Assembly: GCA_016712145.1 (NCBI GenBank)
Contig: JADJRO010000001.1
Location: 1,116,001 to 1,180,000, forward strand
Direction of reading: 5' to 3'
Length of the DNA: 64,000 nucleotides
Source of the DNA: Saprospiraceae bacterium
Lineage (GTDB): Bacteria; Bacteroidota; Bacteroidia; Chitinophagales; Saprospiraceae
The notes under the pieces are model-generated. The model was not told where the DNA came from, did no database searches, and saw only the letters and a list, made by a program, of their open reading frames with translations. Numbering within the stretch: position 1 is the stretch's first letter; the number at the start of each line of letters is the position of its first letter. Positions 61,486 through 64,000 of this stretch are shown one piece after another. The position numbers and the translations under genes are program-made.

Positions 61486-63414
61486 CTAACGTTGCAACGC
61501 CCGTACCCCTATATAAACAGAATTGAAAAAGAAATTATTAGTTCCTGAACTTTCGAAAATACCATTTATTTGTAAACCATTAGTTATAGAGGTTCCTGCA
61601 GCTGTATAACCCAAACGGATCATATTGTTATTATAGTTTGAATTTCCGCCAGACACATAAATACCATTTAAAGTAGCCGTTGTTCCTGTTCCAGTAATAT
61701 TAAATGAATGAAGGAAGTTGTTGCTAATTGTAACAGTTGCGGTTGTAGTGGAAACCGTGATCCCATTTATCCAACAGTTTGCAGCAGGAGAGGTATTGCT
61801 CAATGAGTGGATTTGGTTTCCTGTAACAAGGGTATTTGCAGCAGCTGAAGATATATAGATACCATGAATAGAAGCAGTAGTTGCTGTTCCTGTTGATTGG
61901 TTATTGGTTGTTAAATTAGAAATAAGATTATTCTTGATAATATCCGTGGAAGTTTGAACATAAATCCCAATAACAGTATTCCCATTTAAACTTGCCAGTG
62001 TGGAGTTATTGATTGTTTTAAGTTCACCACCGACACCTCCAATGATATTGTTTTCAATCGTCAATGTATTTCCTGAATTATTCCCAGCTCGCATCCCTAC
62101 AATTCCGCAGGCAGCAGTTCCAGGATTTGTATAGGTAAGGGAACCTATCAAATTATTTTTAAAATCTGTAGCAGCAGCAATAGATACACTGCTGTAAATG
62201 CCATACATTTCCGATGTTGAAGTCGTCGTTGAGTTGACGCTGATGGTTTTAGATCCATCCACACTTCCAACAATGTTATTATTACATTCTTTAACCCAAC
62301 CACTTGCAATTTGGATACCTATAAAGGACGCAATGGTCGTTGTGGTACTTAAGATACCGGTTAAGCTGATGTTTTGAATGATGTTATTATTAATTATTGT
62401 TGGCTCAGTAGTACCTAATGATGATGAATAAATACCAACCATCCGGGATGAAGTTGATACTCCAACAAGACTATACTGACCGGAACCAGTAGCATTTGCA
62501 AATCCAATAATATTTCCGGTAACAATACATCCAACAATGTTGGCACTAGCCAATTGAATTCCGGCATGAATTGTACCTGTAGTGACCTGTGTTTTTGTGG
62601 TGGTTTGATATAATTTGTTATTTGTGATTGTCCAGTTTGTTGAACCGGTTGTAATGTATAAACCTGCAGATTGTGTAGAAACTCCAAAATAGTCGTAAAT
62701 CTCACAGTTGGTAACTGTATTGTTGCTGTTGTATTGCGCAACCGTTGTTGTGGTACCATTGCTGTAAACTCCTTTGGTAAATGGGTTACCTGCGCTTGGA
62801 CCGATTTTACAATTTGAAATTAAATTATTATCATTTCCGGTGGTTGTAGAACCTGCACCAAAATAAAAATTACCTCCATTGTTTCCAACTGACATCGTTC
62901 CAGCACCATTTACTGTACATCTGACAAATGTGTTATTTGTTGCATCTGCTTGCAATCCGATTGTGGATGTACCTGTAACTGCTGAAATCGTTGAATTTTC
63001 TATAGTTAAAGAATTTCCTCCAGCATTCAAACCATCAAAGGTTACATTATCAGCACCATTTAAATCAATCAATGGCAATCCACCTGTTGCAGCACCAGAA
63101 ATTATTCGAGCAGCGCCACCAATCGGTACGATTAAAATGGAGGCATAATTTGCAGAACCCGCACCACTCGCATTAAGAATTGCACCTGTAACCGGTTCTG
63201 TTGTATTTCCAGAAATTCCAATGGTTATAGTTCCAGTATGCGTACCTGCATTTATGGCTGTAAAAGCATTTGCCAGATTGGTATAACTGGCCATCATGGT
63301 ACCTCCAGAAGAATTGACATCAACCTGAGCTGTGGATTGTAAATAGGATCCCAGGGATATAAAGAGGATACAAATGAATTTAATAGTAAATCCAATAGGA
63401 CTACGTCTTTTCAT
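61486..63414 (-). CDS. N-terminal part of giant T9SS adhesin with signal peptide and beta-helix
   Basis: The 642-residue ORF begins at ATG 63414 with a signal peptide (MKRRSPIGFTIKFICILFI ... QSTAQ). A Thr/Asn/Gly-rich right-handed beta-helix follows, with many NNNIIQNI/NNLI turns. The last six residues (VRALQR) are out-of-frame: restoring one base to the C4 run at 61506-61509 gives YIGGTGVATLANN and joins the next ORF. Total corrected span 50981-63414 is exactly 4,145 codons including the stop, supporting a single gene. A 7-base inverted repeat (63447-63453 / 63465-63471) lies in its leader. The T9SS sorting domain is at the far end, 50981. Confidence 0.82.
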   Translation of the reverse strand: MKRRSPIGFTIKFICILFISLGSYLQSTAQVDVNSSGGTMMASYTNLANAFTAINAGTHTGTITIGISGNTTEPVTGAILNASGAGSANYASILIVPIGGAARIISGAATGGLPLIDLNGADNVTFDGLNAGGNSLTIENSTISAVTGTSTIGLQADATNNTFVRCTVNGAGTMSVGNNGGNFYFGAGSTTTGNDNNLISNCKIGPSAGNPFTKGVYSNGTTTTVAQYNSNNTVTNCEIYDYFGVSTQSAGLYITTGSTNWTITNNKLYQTTTKTQVTTGTIHAGIQLASANIVGCIVTGNIIGFANATGSGQYSLVGVSTSSRMVGIYSSSLGTTEPTIINNNIIQNISLTGILSTTTTIASFIGIQIASGWVKECNNNIVGSVDGSKTISVNSTTTSTSEMYGIYSSVSIAAATDFKNNLIGSLTYTNPGTAACGIVGMRAGNNSGNTLTIENNIIGGVGGELKTINNSTLASLNGNTVIGIYVQTSTDIIKNNLISNLTTNNQSTGTATTASIHGIYISSAAANTLVTGNQIHSLSNTSPAANCWINGITVSTTTATVTISNNFLHSFNITGTGTTATLNGIYVSGGNSNYNNNMIRLGYTAAGTSITNGLQINGIFESSGTNNFFFNSVYIGVRALQR

Positions 63415-64000
63415 GAGATTTGAGTTAGGTTCTATATATAAATACCATTAGACCGGCTTCGACAGTCTAATCGAGCAAAAATAATATGGCTTGTTCAGGA
63501 TTACAGCATTAAATGAATTATTTTCATATAAAATTTTTAACTTTTTATATAAGTCTCATTGTCTTTTATTTATATATATCATTATACTTTAATCTCAACA
63601 GTATATATTGCATTTTTAGTTAGGTATTTGTGGATATGTTTTCAAAATTTGATGTAAAAGCAGCTTACAGATGAAATTTCAAAGCTCATATTAAGCTTTT
63701 TGATGCATCAAATTCGAGCTTTTAAGATGGAATTTATATAACTTAAAATCAAGGATTTACATATTAAAGCTGTTAATAAAAATTACCAATTATATATAAA
63801 TTATTTCATTAATATGTTCTTAAGTATCATTTATAAAAAGCTTAACGGCTGCTTAAAAATTATAAAAATGTTGAATAGATTCTGAAGTAAAATAAAATTA
63901 ACTGTTGTATTAATGGTAGTAGATTATATTTGAGAAACTCTTCTTGTTTTATATGTTGCAAATGCGTTTGTGTTTTTGTCTTTTAGTGTTAAGTGCTAAG
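63415..64000. other. Promoter-side intergenic region of the giant adhesin with palindromes
   Basis: No supportable gene was seen in 586 AT-rich bases. A TATTTTTG -7-like box on the minus strand (63476-63483) lies 62 bases before the adhesin ATG, without a matching -33 box. A perfect 7-base inverted repeat (ATTAGAC/GTCTAAT at 63447-63453 and 63465-63471) sits between that box and the ATG. Farther upstream a perfect 14-base palindrome, TTTGATGCATCAAA (63699-63712), nests between AAAGCTC (63681-63687) and GAGCTTT (63716-63722), making a candidate operator. Confidence 0.5.

Noticed and set aside
55000..63400. Possible CRISPR or DNA satellite in the repeat-rich region
   Set aside because: Repeats are only conserved at protein level, with different codon choices and no constant spacing of identical DNA repeats.

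Overview
The window is chromosomal DNA of an AT-rich Bacteroidota, most likely a Saprospiria or Chitinophagia relative (inference from gene content). The supporting genes are a SusC/SusD pair, several proteins with type IX secretion (T9SS) C-terminal sorting domains, a gldA-gldF-gldG gliding ABC transporter, a paired DUF1800/DUF1501 cassette, DUF1573, a TAnnTTTG-type promoter candidate and few Shine-Dalgarno sequences. TTG and GTG starts are common. No tRNA, rRNA, CRISPR array or intact insertion sequence was seen.

Layout: 1-1392 holds the edge of an acyl-CoA dehydrogenase gene and a saccharopine dehydrogenase-like gene. ftsK follows (1646-4117). 4337-10269 holds two large secreted proteins: a ten-Asp-box protein broken by two frameshifts, and a protein of fourteen ~39-residue WAVG repeats whose signal peptide is out of frame. 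10703-14681 is a DUF1800-DUF1501-discoidin/T9SS operon. 14759-18086 holds a reductive-dehalogenase-like Fe-S protein, a lipoprotein, a DUF1761 protein and SusD, and susC continues to 21050. 21220-26819 is housekeeping: ilvE, a possible psi-like protein, rdgB, a UbiA prenyltransferase, a DUF1573 lipoprotein and a PolX-PHP protein with a degenerate polymerase site. 26864-30030 is gldG-gldF-gldA on the minus strand.

30231-40826 is a surface-polysaccharide locus: two glycosyltransferases, a methyltransferase, two AsnB-type amidotransferases, a hexapeptide acyltransferase, a Wzy/WaaL-type protein and a Wzx flippase. A solitary HsdR_N-type nuclease domain, an RND efflux adaptor and pump, and an overlapping barnase/barstar pair follow. 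47149-47269 is a 121-bp MITE-like element abutting the stop codon of an aspartokinase gene. Next are a two-gene coiled-coil membrane operon and a small secreted protein. The right end (50981-63414) is one giant T9SS adhesin of about 4,144 codons, read here as three ORFs because of one single-base frameshift and one in-frame amber codon.

The secreted proteins, SusCD, Gld transporter and polysaccharide locus together describe a surface-gliding polymer degrader with a large exported adhesin repertoire. The most striking observation is that all five reading-frame disruptions I found lie in T9SS cargo genes. Four are one-base losses in short homopolymers and one is an amber codon. I found none in the housekeeping genes. 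This could be real gene decay, on/off variation, or uncorrected sequencing error in repetitive genes.
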